In this document: in pieces, positions 21,649 to 33,675 of the stretch
Layout: every line of letters starts with the position of its first letter
Numbering within the stretch: position 1 is the first letter of the stretch
NCBI GenBank assembly: GCA_946894095.1
Contig: OX335665.1
Location: 2,614,001 to 2,678,000, forward strand
Direction: 5' to 3'
From: Incurvaria masculella
Taxonomy: Eukaryota > Arthropoda > Insecta > Lepidoptera > Incurvariidae
Length of the DNA stretch: 64,000 bases
The notes under the pieces: generated by a model
Told to the model about the DNA's origin: nothing
The model's input: the letters and a program-made list of their open reading frames with translations, nothing else
The model's database searches: none
Program-made: the position numbers and the translations under genes

Positions 21649-22455
21649 ACAACTAGCAGCCCGTCCCGGCTTTGCACGGGCATAATATCATTTAAAAAAA
21701 TATTATTTTGACACAATGATACACAAATAAACCCTTTTTACGTAGAGTTCCTACATTGAAATATTTGAAATAAAAAAAATATTTGATGTTATTATTAGAT
21801 GATTATTAGATATTAAGGAAATAATAAATTCAAAGTGCTTGCAAAAAGGGAGAACCGCGGCCTCCGACGCACTATTTATAGGCACGCTCCCGCCCGCCCC
21901 GGCCGGCCGGTACCGCCGCAAACGCTACGTCCCGCAATTTTTAAATCTGTAATATCTTCGAAAACATTCATTTAAATTACATGCCTTAAATGGCCATATA
22001 GATCTATATTAAATCAACAATGTATTTAAGGTATTAAATTGGATAAGTATTAATGCTGTATTGGTTAAAATCGCTTCGAAAATGTTAAAAAAATGTTATT
22101 GTGGGATATCCATAAGCGATATACATATAACATCGCGGAGTTTTCTGTAGACCTTTTTAATGTGAACAATACTTAGTACATTATTTTGATAAATCTCGTA
22201 GGGTTCAGCCTGCGTTTGCAATGTAAGCGGATTTTTTTTTATTTTTTACGACATCACATTGGAAACCTCAAAAATAACAGTATTTCTCTAATATTTAATG
22301 TATGTTATTATATATAAACCTTCCTCTTCAATCACTCCATCTATTAAAAAAAAACCGCATCAAAATCCGTTGCGTGGTTTTAAAGATTTAAGCATGCATA
22401 GGGATATAGTGATATAGGGACAGAGAAAGCGACTTTGTTTTATACTATGTAGTGA
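21649..22455 (+). mobile_element. Non-coding dispersed repeat (ACTAGCAGCCCG type)
   Basis: Opens with ACTAGCAGCCCGTCCCGGC and ends near GAGAAAGCGACTTTGTTTTA. The second half (GGGTTCAGCCTGCGTTTGC, CCGCATCAAAATCCGTTGCG) is found reversed at 44.82-45.11 kb. Repeats of this type are common in Lepidoptera; whether this is a Helitron-like or LINE-derived unit I cannot tell. Confidence 0.55.
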
Positions 22456-22639
22456 TATGATGTCTGATAGATTGAATACGACCTGAAATATTTATTTTTG
22501 TATTATTTTCTTATGTAAAGTATTGTTTATTTTACAGAAGTGAAAAAACAAACAATAATTTTGAAAACATACTTATATCAAAGTTAAATTATAAATGTAA
22601 AAACTTATTGGAAATATACACCCTTCATTTTCACTTTCA

Positions 22640-22757
22640 GCGGAGTTTCTGGCCAGTTCTTCTTCGCTGGGATTGTCGAACTGGCTAATGATAAAATATG
22701 ACAAATCCGAGTGCAGTGTAATGTCTATGGATGATGAATAAACAATAAACAATAAAC
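22640..22757 (+). repeat. Family G LINE 3' end
   Basis: GGCCAGTTCTTCTTCGCTGG, CTGGCTAATGATAAAATATG, CCGAGTGCAGTG, then GATGATGAATAAACAATAAAC. Ends in AATAAACA repeats. Matches the reversed copy at 14.5 kb and pieces at 28.9 and 44.2 kb. Confidence 0.6.
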
Positions 22758-22868
22758 TGTTACCAATTAATTTTTCTAATTAGAAAATTTATATTTTTTG
22801 TACTATTTTAAAATGAAGATAAAATTGTCAACTTTTACTTAACAGCCACGATGAGTAGAGTACATTTT

Positions 22869-23176
22869 TAGGGTTCCGTACCCAAAGGGTGAAAACGGAA
22901 CCCTATTACTAAGCCTCCGCTGTCCGTCCGTCCGTCCGTCGGTCCGTCCGTCTGCCACAGGGCTGTATCTCAGTAACCGTAATAGATAGACAGGTGAAAT
23001 TTTCACAGAGTGTGTATTTATTTTGCCGCTATAACAACAAATAGGTAAATTGAAAAATATTTAAAATGAAAGGGGGCTCCCATACAAAAAACCTGTTTTT
23101 TTTTTATTATAAATATTTTACGATGGTACGGAACCTTTCGTGTGCGAGTCGGACTCGCACTTGGCCGGTTTTTTTT
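22869..23176 (+). repeat. Family A repeat, complete
   Basis: Well-preserved: 5' hairpin AGGGTTCCGT...ACGGAACCCT, short GTCC run, TGCCACAGGGCTGTATCTCAG, TTGCCGCTATAACAACAAAT, GGTACGGAACC, then the hairpin GTGCGAGTCGGACTCGCAC and TTGGCCGG with a T-run. Confidence 0.85.
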
Positions 23177-23362
23177 AATACTAATAAGTATGGGAATCAG
23201 ATTAAAGCGTTAAAGTCAAAATGTTCCAATTAATATTTTATGTATTAAAGGGTTAGAGACTGAAATTAACAGATCCTTTCTGTGGGAACAAAAATAGACC
23301 AAAAAGGCCAAAAAATTTAAGAAAGGATAAAACATTAAGTGAAAGGTAACTTACCTAGTATA

Positions 23363-23577
23363 TATATTTTTTCATACTGAGCATGTGCGTCGCTTATTCC
23401 AATGAATGTGACATGTCAGACGCAATCCCCGCGAATGGTATGTTCTGCTGTTTCGGGTCCAGCCTTGCAGTATATTCGTAAATTAGTTCTTTTTACAGGG
23501 ATATTTCTTTAATTAATGCGTCCTTGCATCACGGTCGATTATACATACATACATGTCACATTCCAAAAGGTAAGTTT
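23363..23577 (+). mobile_element. Family E element, internally deleted
   Basis: The left inverted end (GCGTCGCTTATTCCAATGAA) joins directly to CAGACGCAATCCCCGCG, so the segment before the A-box equivalent has been lost. GTTTCGGGTCCAGCC and the right end CGATTATACATACATACATG remain. Confidence 0.7.
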
Positions 23578-23764
23578 TCTTTGGAAATTAAAATATTGCC
23601 AAAACCTCGAAAACATATAACTTACATATTCTGATATGTTAACATTTAGCGGCAGATGAAGGGCTCTCTTGTTTTTTTTTTAAAGCAGCGTTTAGATGTG
23701 TCCGTTGTTGTCCTAACCCTACCGGGGCGGTTACGTGACGTGTCCGTGAGAACATTGAACTGAG

Positions 23765-24344
23765 CCGGTAGTCTAAGTTGTCACCTAAATTGGCGTTACG
23801 GCAAACCGATCGACTGGCGTTTTCAAATGTATGGAGAAATTGATGAGCGCGCGCAGCGGGCGTTAAGCGAACTAACATTTGCGAGTCCGAGCTTGATTTG
23901 ACAGCTTACTCAACGTTGCCGTAAATACGTCGACGTTGCCGTTTACGTCCACTCCGCGTTTTCATACAAATCGGAAGTCCGCGTTTGACTTTGACAGCTT
24001 GAAGAAGTAAAACCACAGAATATCTAGTAAAAACTTGTATGGAGTTTAGAGAAAACGCCAGTCGATCGGTTTGCCGTAAACGCCAATTTCGGTGAGAACT
24101 CAGACTGCCCACTCTGAGCTTGATTTGACAGCTTACTCAACGTTGCCGTAAATACGTCGACGTTGCCGTTTACGTCCACTCCGCGTTTTCATACAAATCG
24201 GAAGTCCGCGTTTGACTTTGACAGCTTGAAGAAGTAAAACCACAGAATATCTAGTAAAAACTTGTATGGAGTTTGGAGAAAACGCCAGTCGATTGGTTTG
24301 CCGTAAACGCCAATTTCGGTGAGAACTCAGACTGCCCACTCTGA
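23765..24344 (+). repeat. Family D element with 227-bp tandem duplication
   Basis: The first part matches the family (GTCACCTAAATTGGCGTTACGG). Then 23889-24115 is repeated as 24116-24342 with almost no differences; each unit contains CAGCTTACTCAACGTTGCCG, CCACAGAATATCTAGTAAAA and GGTTTGCCGTAAACGCC. The high identity implies a recent duplication. Confidence 0.8.
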
Positions 24345-24978
24345 CTCCCATACGCCTAACGGTCCACGGAACCCTCGATGAGGCCAACACAACCCGGCGC
24401 TTCTCAACCTGTGATTACTTGCCGACCAAGCGCCGATTCCATCTACGGCCGTGTTTATTTTGACGGTCGAAAATAATAAAAAAATCAAGCGATGATGCCT
24501 CGGCAAATGATAAATGATTTAAGGGTTTTAATTTTGATTTATTGCAAAGATATTTTAGGGAAACGCCCCGCTCGTATCTCTGCAAGGTTTGCGAAACGTC
24601 ATCTCAACTTTATAGTATATAACATTGCGGTGTGTAAAATACCTTGTAGTGCGTGTGTTCGTAATTCTTCTTCCTGTCCGATTCTGATAAAATAACAGAA
24701 AAATACATCATGATAAGTAAAAATGGAAGAAACGATTTAAAGATATCAACTAAGGGCCAAGCGCTCGAAAGGGCAAACATTCAAAATCATAGTCAACGTT
24801 TGATTAAACACGTCACTTGTATGGACAGTATGGAAGTAACTCCATGCGGTTTACCAATAGTGACGTGTTTGAACATTGATTAACTCAGCCGTCTCTTCGT
24901 GCAATCGGGGCTTAGTAAGTTTAATCTATGAGGTTAATGTTATTGTTAAATAATGCTGGTGTTTTTTCTTCTTATGTC
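24345..24978. other. Unassigned; small inverted repeat
   Basis: A diverged inverted pair, AAACACGTCACTTG and TAGTGACGTGTTTGAA, spans about 24795-24880 and may be a decayed MITE. No gene. Confidence 0.4.
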
Positions 24979-24982
24979 TTAA

Positions 24983-25524
24983 GGTGGCCCAACCCGCTCG
25001 ACTCCCCATACAAAAGGGGAAAGAAGATCACGACCAAATTTCTTGTCAGAGATCCAAAGTTTTGCTCAAAATAGCTTTATTCGATCGAACTAGATGTCTG
25101 ATGACCATTGGCATTGTAAAATTGTGTTTGGTTTCCAAGTTGTAAGGTCCGAAAGTTCGCATTTTTCGCGCGTTTTATACAATAACTTTGGAGGTGGATT
25201 ACGCAATGATAAAGTAAGAACATCTTAAAAAGATTAGTCATCAGACATAGCTTGTTTAATCAAGATTTATAATCTGTTTGGGTTTTGTTCGATTTTTCAC
25301 TACAGCGGTCGTGGTTTACTTTTAGCTATAAGTCGTTTTGAAATTAAAATTTTCGTAAATCTTACCAAATCATACACTATGCACATTGTCTTTTTTGTGG
25401 ACATATTGCATCTTCCTCATCACGGAGCCTGTCTTTTTCTTTAAAACAGAGAAGGTCCCAGAGCGCAACAGCACGGTTTTGTACCGTGTCCGCGAATGAG
25501 TTAGTCCCGCCGGGTTGGGCCACC
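24983..25524 (+). mobile_element. Family C TTAA-type MITE, complete
   Basis: 542 bp with the best-matched ends: GGTGGCCCAACCCG and CGGGTTGGGCCACC, exact inverted repeats of 14 bp. TTAA at 24979-24982 and 25525-25528. Interior close to the copies at 2.9 and 4.2 kb. Confidence 0.88.
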
Positions 25525-25529
25525 TTAAG

Positions 25530-25755
25530 ACGTAATATCTATACGGTCGGTAAACTATGGAATCGACTCCCTGTCGAAATTCTTCCTTCGAAGTACAACA
25601 GGGGTCCTTCAAACGTGATGTGAAGAAGCTGGCCGGCCGGCACGGTTTTCGCAGCCTCTTTGAAGGTCCGTAAGCCCACGGGCGTCGTCGGGCGTCTTTA
25701 TTTTGAGATCCTGGCGTGCGCCATATGCTGCGCTTAACATTAAAAAAAACAAGAA
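25530..25755 (+). pseudogene. LINE ORF2 C-terminus and 3' UTR fragment
   Basis: Translates as VGKLWNRLPVEILPSKYN, then after a one-base shift continues into a FKRDVKKLAGRHGFRSL-like string. LWNxLP...YN...FK..V is the standard C-terminal signature of jockey/CR1-type reverse transcriptase ORFs. The rest (CACGGGCGTCGTCGGGCGTC, GCGCCATATGCTGCGC, then A-rich) matches the split element at 48.1 and 54.4 kb. Truncated at the 5' side exactly beside a MITE. Confidence 0.7.
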
Positions 25756-25789
25756 ATTATGCACTCCAGCCTATAAGAGATGCTCTGTA

Positions 25790-25975
25790 ACAATTTCATT
25801 TCATTTGTTTAAACTCTTTGGTGGTCAAACTACACTAAGTTACGTCAAAAATATTCGCGGATTAGATCAACCCAGTAAAGAAGAAACCGCAAACTTCACG
25901 AGTTTACATATCATATTTTTCCATCCACAATGATGTAATACACACTTAGATCTAAATGCTACTGCCAAACAATTG
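25790..25975 (-). repeat. Family M LINE 3' UTR fragment
   Basis: TCATTTCATTTGTTTAAACTC start, then TGGTCAAACTACACTAAGTTACG, CAACCCAGTAAAGAAG and TTAGATCTAAATGC. Reverse of 45.23-45.40 kb. Confidence 0.6.
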
Positions 25976-28046
25976 CTTGGTAGAACAGATTAAGGCAAAG
26001 AACAAAGAACAATAGAAACAGCAACCCTCAGTTTAAATTACTTACAACTAACAAAATTTCTAATGCAATAATATAAATTAATGTAATGTCATTACAAGCA
26101 TTCTCTGGTGTAAAAGTCATCGTCAACTTAACCTATGTCAGGTGTATTAGAGCTAGCTAGATTATGTTGACTTCCAACCAAAAGCGTACACTCGAGTGCC
26201 TTTTCCGCCTCATCAAACCGAAATTGATTATTTAATAACGAAATAATTGCAGCGTCGCCAACGAAATTCGCACAATGTCAAGACACTCCATTCAAGCGCG
26301 TCTTGACTCGATTTTTTCGACGTAACCACTCCACAAAGACCCCAAAAAAATTGACAATAGGCCACTCGGGGCATTGTCGAGGTACCTTTTGATGCAGTTC
26401 GATGCATCAGTTTTACGGTTCGAATATTCTCGTCGCATTGTGCATCGGTCGGGGGGAACAGAAAGAAACTACAGATGTGAGGAAACATCTTGTATTAGAG
26501 AATAGGGCCGTCTCGTACGATTCTAATAATCGAGGTTTAATGAAGTGTTTTTTTTGCTGGCTCCTTTCTTGCTAGGGTTATGTAGCAGGAGACTGCTCAC
26601 AATTTGTGTTTTTGATCGAGCGAGGCCAGACTGCGAGCGTGGCGTCGGCGTTTCAGCTTGGGCAAAAATGCTTTCATATGTCTGTCCGGCTGTCTGGCTG
26701 GCTCCTCTATAGAGGAGACCTATAGGTCGCATTTCTCAACCGAATATTGTGAAATTTTGCAAGCAGGTTCGCTAATATATTTTATTGTTTGTATTATATT
26801 ATTGTTAATAATATATTCTGATCACAGATAACTTTTTTTTATTTAGGCTTATATTAACTATAGTTTTTTGCCCCAGCGAATCGTCTCTGTTTTAACTTGG
26901 GCAAACATACTTTCGTATATCCGGCTTTTCTTCTCTACGTGTTGCATTAAATTTTTTGAGCAGGTTTGAATAATATTTTTGTCGATTCAATTCTTGGAAG
27001 ACTTTCAAAATTGCGGAGCCACTACGAAAAATGTTCAAAAATGCGACAAAACTTTTATTTTGTGACAAGACGTTTGGTAAGTATCAAGTGAGACAAATGC
27101 GAGAAAAATAATAGGATTTTGTTCTAAGGCGCGCATTGCACATTTATTCAGGTAACGTAAGAGCCGATGAAAGGTGCCCATAATACTAGCAGCGTTTCCG
27201 AGCTGTACAGCCATCCTGCTCTGCTATCTCCTTTTAGTTTTCCGAGATGAGAGCCTATTTTTTACCCTCTATACAAATGGGCCCTAGTATTTTCAATTTT
27301 TTCATTTTCATTTTTCATTTTATTAGGTCTTTTTGGTATACAATCATACACTTAGACACGTCAAAAAAGGTACATAATAAAATCACGATGAGAATAGTAT
27401 AAAATCGATAGAATTCAAAATTGTTAAATAAATTATCAAAATAAACAATTCAGGATCTAGATTAAAATCATAATAAAAACAATACAAGTTAACTGAATTC
27501 ATTGGATTAAAATATCAAAATATATAAAATTCCGGTCAATACACAAATACAAATAACATTTAAAATTTCAGTAAAATTTTCAATATTAGAATTGTCAAAA
27601 AATATAACTCGAACAAAGCTTAAATAATTAACTATAGTAACTATAACAATCGGCTGTAAAGTGGCTTTGTCATAGAGTTAAACTAAAAATATAATGAATG
27701 CTATTGGAATAAAATCAAAACTATAATTATAAATGGTAGTAACTATTTATAGATTCTGTATTTATTTATTGCCACTACAATCCAATTTCTGTTGTGATTT
27801 ATTTCCTCAATCTTCCAGAACTCCAACATATCGTACATTTAAGATTAATAATGGCTACGAAACCCTTTAAAATGGAGGCCCCAATAGCGATTCTATTTCT
27901 TTTCAACCTTTGACTATTCTCCGGATTCCTATTCATTGTGTTTTGAAGTTTTGAAGCATGTGAATGAATGCTATTTTCTTACTTGTATTTTATGTAACGT
28001 GGAATATTCGTTGCAGGACCGCATACGTTCTAGACTGCACGGTTTT
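25976..28046. other. Long unassigned stretch
   Basis: No host gene found. Repeated phrases at 26.65 and 26.89 kb (CAGCTTGGGCAAAAATGCTTTC-like and TTGGGCAAACATACTTTCG) suggest a decayed duplication. A reversed LINE tail is likely at about 27295-27370 (TTTTCATTTTTCATTTTATT). The rest is AT-rich. The ORF at 26228-26488 (minus) has no recognisable domain. Confidence 0.45.
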
Positions 28047-28047
28047 A

Positions 28048-28255
28048 GAGTTAAGGACGATACTTCTGGAGGCCAAATCTTAATTAGTTTACATACGGAA
28101 AACACATTTCTGAGTCCTCGCTCAATCAGTAAATAACTTCGATTCGATTGAGAGTTAAGGACAATAGTTCTGGAGGCCAAATCGTAATTAGTTTACATAC
28201 GGAAAACACATTTCTGAATCCTCGCTCAATCAATAAACCCTTTCCGATCCATTCT
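28048..28255 (+). repeat. 104-bp tandem duplication
   Basis: GAGTTAAGGACGATACTTCTGG starts at 28048 and recurs at 28152 (GAGTTAAGGACAATAGTTCTGG), each followed by GGCCAAATC, TAATTAGTTTACATACGG and TCCTCGCTCAATCA. Two units with a few differences. Confidence 0.75.
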
Positions 28256-28879
28256 GGTGCATTCACGGATCGCTTATGAAAATGAATATGTTATTTTTCG
28301 TAAGATCTGAATGAATACCTACCAAAGTAATGTCAAAGTGAATACTATTAATTTTTCACTCGGAATTCCCGGAAACAGGCTAATGTAGCCTAGACATCCA
28401 GGAGTGTGCATAATAATGTAAAATGGAAGATTTATATAAAAATACTTCCGTAAACAATAGAAATATGAAAACTTTGAGCATTAGAAAACAATCCGTGAAT
28501 GTTTCCATGCATTATTTTCGATATTTCATTCAAGAACTCTAAAAAACAGTTATGGCGACGTAGTTAGTGACAGCGCATATCACGTCCATACTTTTATAAC
28601 GTGATTGATAGCGCCATACCTTGCGCCAAGTGTGAAAATATGTTGTCAAATGCCTTAGTAACTCCAAATTACTTCATTTTTTTTATATCAATCTATCGCA
28701 TCAGATTTTTTTAAATAATCAGGGTTATTAAAAGTATCATTTGTGCGTAAAATTGTTTTTTTCATTCTGATTTCTAACTTTAGTCATAGAAGTTCAGACA
28801 CATATTATTTTATTTTATAGAAAATTGAAACTTAATTAAAGGAAAATAAATGATCGCTAGTCATTTCTAATCATCAAAC
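28256..28879. other. No gene seen
   Basis: AT-rich unassigned DNA. Confidence 0.45.
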
Positions 28880-28942
28880 GTATCCGAGTGCAGTGTACTG
28901 TATATGGATGATGAATAAACAATACAATACAATACAATATCT
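28880..28942 (+). repeat. Family G LINE tail fragment
   Basis: CCGAGTGCAGTGTACTG, GGATGATGAATAAACAAT and then (AATAC)n. Only the last 60 bp of the family. Confidence 0.55.
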
Positions 28943-29403
28943 AGGTTATGTTAGGTTAGGCTTAGATAGCATCACCACCTCGGCTCGATCAACTAAGGTT
29001 CGGGTTGGTACCATAATCCCCTTAAACATGGGATTTTTCTGGGTTAATTTTAATTGGTTATTTCGGTTAGATTAGAGATTAGATAAGATATAAGTTATCT
29101 ACACTCGCAATGAAGCATATAAAGCGATTTCGAAAATAATCCGAAAATATATTGGTTTTGGATTGCAAAACATAATATCCAGAATGACCGCAAATTCCAA
29201 ATTTAATGAACACACTGGCAACATCTCAAAGTTATCCGCAAGGTTGTACAAATTTAAATCCGCAAATTAAATTATTTGGTAAGAAACCCGTTTTCGGGAG
29301 GCGTGGCTCTATAAGTCACGTTAAGCTTAGTTTGTTTTGGTGATACCAGCGGTATCTTCGATGAGCTGTCCTGAAGACCTTGGCTTCGATTCTAGATTAA
29401 AAT
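28943..29403. other. Left flank of satellite; no gene
   Basis: Unassigned. Contains a short GTTAGGTTAGG run near 28947-28957. Confidence 0.4.
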
Positions 29404-31848
29404 CTTCTCATTCGCAAAGGTCAAGTTTGAAGCTCTCGTTATCGAAGTGAAATGAAATGAATCATTCATAAAGGGAAAGTTTCAAGCACCCGTTATCGGA
29501 GTGAAATGAAACTACTCATTCATAAAGGTCAAGTTTGAAGCACCCGTTATCGAGGGGAAATGAAACTACTCATTCGCAAAGGTCAAGTTTGAAGCTCTCG
29601 TTATCGAAGTGAAATGAAATGAATCATTCATAAAGGAAAAGTTTCAAGCACCCGTTATCGGAGTGAAATGAAACTACTCATTCATAAAGGTCAAGTTTGA
29701 AGCACCCGTTATCGAGGGGAAATGAAACTACTCATTCGCAAAGGTCAAGTTTGAAGCTCTCGTTATCGAAGTGAAATGAAATGAATCATTCATAAAGGAA
29801 AAGTTTCAAGCACCCGTTATCGGAGTGAAATGAAACTACTCATTCATAAAGGTCAAGTTTCAAGCACTCGTTATTGAAGTGAAATGAAACTACTCATTCA
29901 TAAAGGTCAAGTTTCAAGCACTCGTTATTGAAGTGAAATGAAACTACTCATTCATAAAGATCAAGTTTGAAGCACCCGTTATCGAGGGGAAATGAAACTA
30001 CTCATTCGCATAGGTCAAGTTTGAAGCTCTCGTTATCGAAGTGAAATGAAACTACTCATTCATAAAGGTCAAGTTTCAAGCACTCGTTATTGAAGTGAAA
30101 TGAAACTACTCATTCATAAAGGTCAAGTTTCAAGCACTCGTTATTGAAGTGAAATGAAACTACTCATTCATAAAGGTCAAGTTTCAAGCACTCGTTATTG
30201 AAGTGAAATGAAACTACTCATTCATAAAGATCAAGTTTGAAGCACCCGTTATCGAGGGGAAATGAAACTACTCATTCGCATAGGTCAAGTTTGAAGCTCT
30301 CGTTATCGAAGTGAAATGAAACTACTCATTCATAAAGGTCAAGTTTCAAGCACTCGTTATTGAAGTGAAATGAAACTACTCATTCATAAAGATGAAGTTT
30401 GAAGCACCCGTTATCGAGGGGAAATGAAACTACTCATTCATAAAGGTCAAGTTTCAAGCACTCGTTATTGAAGTGAAATGAAACTACTCATTCATAAAGA
30501 TCAAGTTTGAAGCACCCGTTATCGAGGGGAAATGAAACTACTCATTCATAAAGGAAAAGTTTCAAGCACCCGTTATCGGAGTGAAATCAAACTACTCATT
30601 CATAAAGGAAAAGTTTTAAGCACCCGTTATCGGAGTGAAATGAAACTACTCATTCATAAAGGTCAAGTTTGAAGCACCCGTTATCGAGGGGAAATGAAAC
30701 TACTCATACGCAAAGGTCAAGTTTGAAGCTCTCGTTATCGAAGTGAAATGAAATGAATCATTCATAAAGGAAAAGTTTCAAGCACCCGTTATCGGAGTGA
30801 AATGAAACTACTCATTCATAAAGGTCAAGTTTCAAGCACTCGTTATTGAAGTGAAATGAAACTACTCATTCATAAAGGTCAAGTTTCAAGCACTCGTTAT
30901 TGAAGTGAAATAAAACTACTCATTCATAAAGATCAAGTTTGAAGCACCCGTTATCGAGGGGAAATGAAACTACTCATTCGCAAAGGTCAAGTTTGAAGCT
31001 CTCGTTATCGAAGTGAAATGAAATGAATCATTCATAAAGGAAAAGTTTCAAGCACCCGTTATCGGAGTGAAATGAAACTACTCATTCATAAAGGTCAAGT
31101 TTCAAGCACTCGTTATTGAAGTGAAATGAAACTACTCATTCATAAAGGTCAAGTTTCAAGCACTCGTTATTGAAGTGAAATGAAACTACTCATTCATAAA
31201 GATCAAGTTTGAAGCACCCGTTATCGAGGGGAAATGAAACTACTCATTCGCATAGGTCAAGTTTGAAGCTCTCGTTATCGAAGTGAAATGAAACTACTCA
31301 TTCATAAAGGTCAAGTTTCAAGCACTCGTTATTGAAGTGAAATGAAACTACTCATTCATAAAGGTCAAGTTTCAAGCACTCGTTATTGAAGTGAAATGAA
31401 ACTACTCATTCATAAAGATTAAGTTTGAAGCACCTTTATCGAGGGGAAATGAAACTACTATTCATAAAGGTCAAGTTTCAAGCACCCGTTATCGGAGTGA
31501 AATGAAACTACTCATTCATAAAGATCAAGTTTGAAGCACCCGTTATCGAGGGGAAATGAAACTTCTCATTCATAAAGGTCAAGTTTCAAGCACTCGTTAT
31601 TGAAGTGAAATGAAACTACTCATTCATAAAGATCAAGTTTGAAGCACCCGTTATCGAGGGGAAATGAAACTACTCATTCATAAAGGAAAAGTTTCAAGCA
31701 CCCGTTATCGGAGTGAAATCAAACTACTCATTCATAAAGGTCATGTTTGAAGCACCCGTTATCGAAGTGAAATTAAACTATTCATTCGTAAAGGTCGAGT
31801 TTGAAGCACCCGTTATAAAAATGAAATGAAACTACTCATTCATAAAGA
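29404..31848 (+). repeat. 54-bp satellite array, about 45 monomers
   Basis: Monomers are exactly 54 bp with rare exceptions, built on CATTCATAAAGGTCAAGTTT, GAAGCACCCGTTATCG, and GGGGAAATGAAACTACT. Five classes recur: A (CGCAAAGG, CTCTCGTTATCGAAG), B (AAAGGAAAAGTTTC, TATCGGAG), C (TCAAGTTTGAAGCACCC, GAGGGG), D (TTTCAAGCACTCGTTATTGAAG) and E (AAAGATCAAG). The left part runs ABC-ABC-AB (a 162-bp higher-order unit); further right ABDDE and A'DDE blocks dominate. A variant with a two-base shortening occurs near 31430 and a few edge monomers are diverged. 54 is a multiple of three but all frames meet stops, so it is not coding. Confidence 0.95.
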
Positions 31849-33120
31849 ACAAACTCTATATGGCCTCCCTGTGTAGGACGCCATATATTGCAAAGAATAT
31901 TCGATTTTGCGCGTCTCGAATTCCTTGACTCCGTGGCGCTAAGCCACAGTAATAATCAGTAAATTCACTGCACGTTTATCAAATATTGAATGTGTTGCAC
32001 AAACATGATCACGATGTTTCATGTTATAACTGGAAACGTGTTGAAAAATGTAAGAAAAATTATTGTTTATAAGTATGTTTGTTTGGTAGCAAATGACCTG
32101 TTGGTGTAACTTTTGCATTCCTACACGTGCATGTGAGAGTCTTAAATTTGACGAGCAATGACAGGTTTGTAAATATTATTTTTGTTCTTCTCTCCTAACA
32201 GTCTACTTAAATTCCCATGAGTGTGGTTTATTTGAAGCACAGATTATTTTCTTACGTAGTAACTAGCTGTTACATAGTTTCCAATTATTGTTTCCTTTAT
32301 CCATCGTTTCACCCAATTTTTGTTTAATTTTCGCCAAGGTCAATAATAGTTGAGCGGCTTAGCCGTGAAAATGTTTACAGACAGACGGACAGAATTACTT
32401 TGGTATTTACAATATTTTATATATTAATATGTCTGCGTATTTAAACATATTGAGCCAAAGCTACTTGTTTTAAGGCTCTTTTACAACGCAAAACAATCTC
32501 CACATTCCTTAAACTCCTTTTGGGTCTTCGCTTTTAAAAACCGTGTTATAATATAAACAAGTCACAAATCCTGTATATAGATTGCAGCGGTACAGATAGG
32601 TACGTCCCTTTTTCGTTAGCGGACAGTGCTAAAAATATTGTTTCCAATTTAATTTCGGCTCCCCTCGCTCTGGGCGGATCATACCGATGAATGAGTGGTT
32701 CGTTGTCTCTACAATCGCCATGGAACAGAGCGAGATGTCCGAAGCGCCGTTTTACGGTCAGCTCTCACCGAAGCGACGCGACACACGTGTTAAGGTGATT
32801 CGATGCACTAGCTAGTTCTTCATTAGAGGCTAGAGGGCGCCATTTTCTAAGAAGTTGACAAAATAGTTAATTTTAGTTTGAGGCGAACTTTATAAATATT
32901 TTCTTTTAATTTAATTTCAACTACTGTCATGATATGTATGATAAGCATCATATTATTGCACAGACACACACACACACCCCCATAGACACCCTCGCATAAC
33001 ATAACACACCTACACACATAAACAGCCTCTTTCATTACACACACACAATGTTTCACTACTTCACCCGTCCACAACACTAAAACTCACACTCTTACACCCC
33101 CTTTCACACCACCTCACACA
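31849..33120. other. Right flank of satellite; no gene
   Basis: Unassigned. 32330-32450 (GAGCGGCTTAGCCGTGAAAATG, CAGACAGACGGACAGA) looks like a decayed LINE/RTE-type 3' end. 32955-33110 is CA-rich low-complexity. Confidence 0.45.
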
Positions 33121-33480
33121 GCAGCTGGTATGTAACTAGCAACGCAAGCTGAGCTAGCGCCATTTGGCATACAACAAGACATAAACTATCTTCATCTAAA
33201 TAAATATGTAAATAAAATATGTTATATACACACATAACTATCACACCGTGTCACTTAACAACCACGCTAACACACCCTCACACACCAACACATTCTGACC
33301 CTGTCACATCCTCACACCCTATTTCACACCCCCTCACACATAGGTCCTTGCTGAAAAATAGCAGCCTGTGTGTGACTAGCGAGGCAAGCTGAGCTACCAC
33401 CATTTGGCATGCAACACGACATTCACATTGTTAACAAAATCTTCATCTAAACAAATATGTAAATAGAATAAGTTATGTTG
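33121..33480 (+). repeat. 240-bp duplication with CA-rich spacers
   Basis: GCAAGCTGAGCTA, CCATTTGGCAT, ATCTTCATCTAAA and AATATGTAAATA occur at 33121 and again exactly 240 bases later at 33361. CA-rich tracts (CACACCxx repeats) precede each. Two units only. Confidence 0.7.
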
Positions 33481-33504
33481 TATGAACCCATAAAGAATAT
33501 CAGT

Positions 33505-33675
33505 TTGATATTAGCCCAACACAAGTAATGGGAACTAAGTGACATGGCAGGGCCTTCCTTATATTGCACAGTTACGTTGAATGGAATAGAAAACACTAAC
33601 AATTGTCATCTCGCTTCGACTATCGTTCATTCAATGCAATGCTACCAACCCGGGCGGAATTAACCCTTACCTAAC
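33505..33675 (-). mobile_element. Body-B SINE fragment, 5S-type variant
   Basis: GATATTAGCCCAACACA, GGAACTAAGTGACATGGC, GGGCCTTCC and CCAACCCGGGCGGAATTAA on the plus strand match the body as it occurs in 5S-headed copies. Head missing. Confidence 0.65.

Noticed and set aside
24133..24390. Paired near-identical ORFs at 23.9 and 24.1 kb as a duplicated gene
   Set aside because: They are shadows in a duplicated 227-bp segment of a non-coding MITE.
29404..31848. CRISPR-like direct repeats
   Set aside because: No unique spacers: the whole 54-bp unit is repeated and varies only by class. This is a eukaryotic satellite.
32847..33077. Cysteine/valine-rich minus-strand ORF
   Set aside because: Translation of CA-rich low-complexity DNA.
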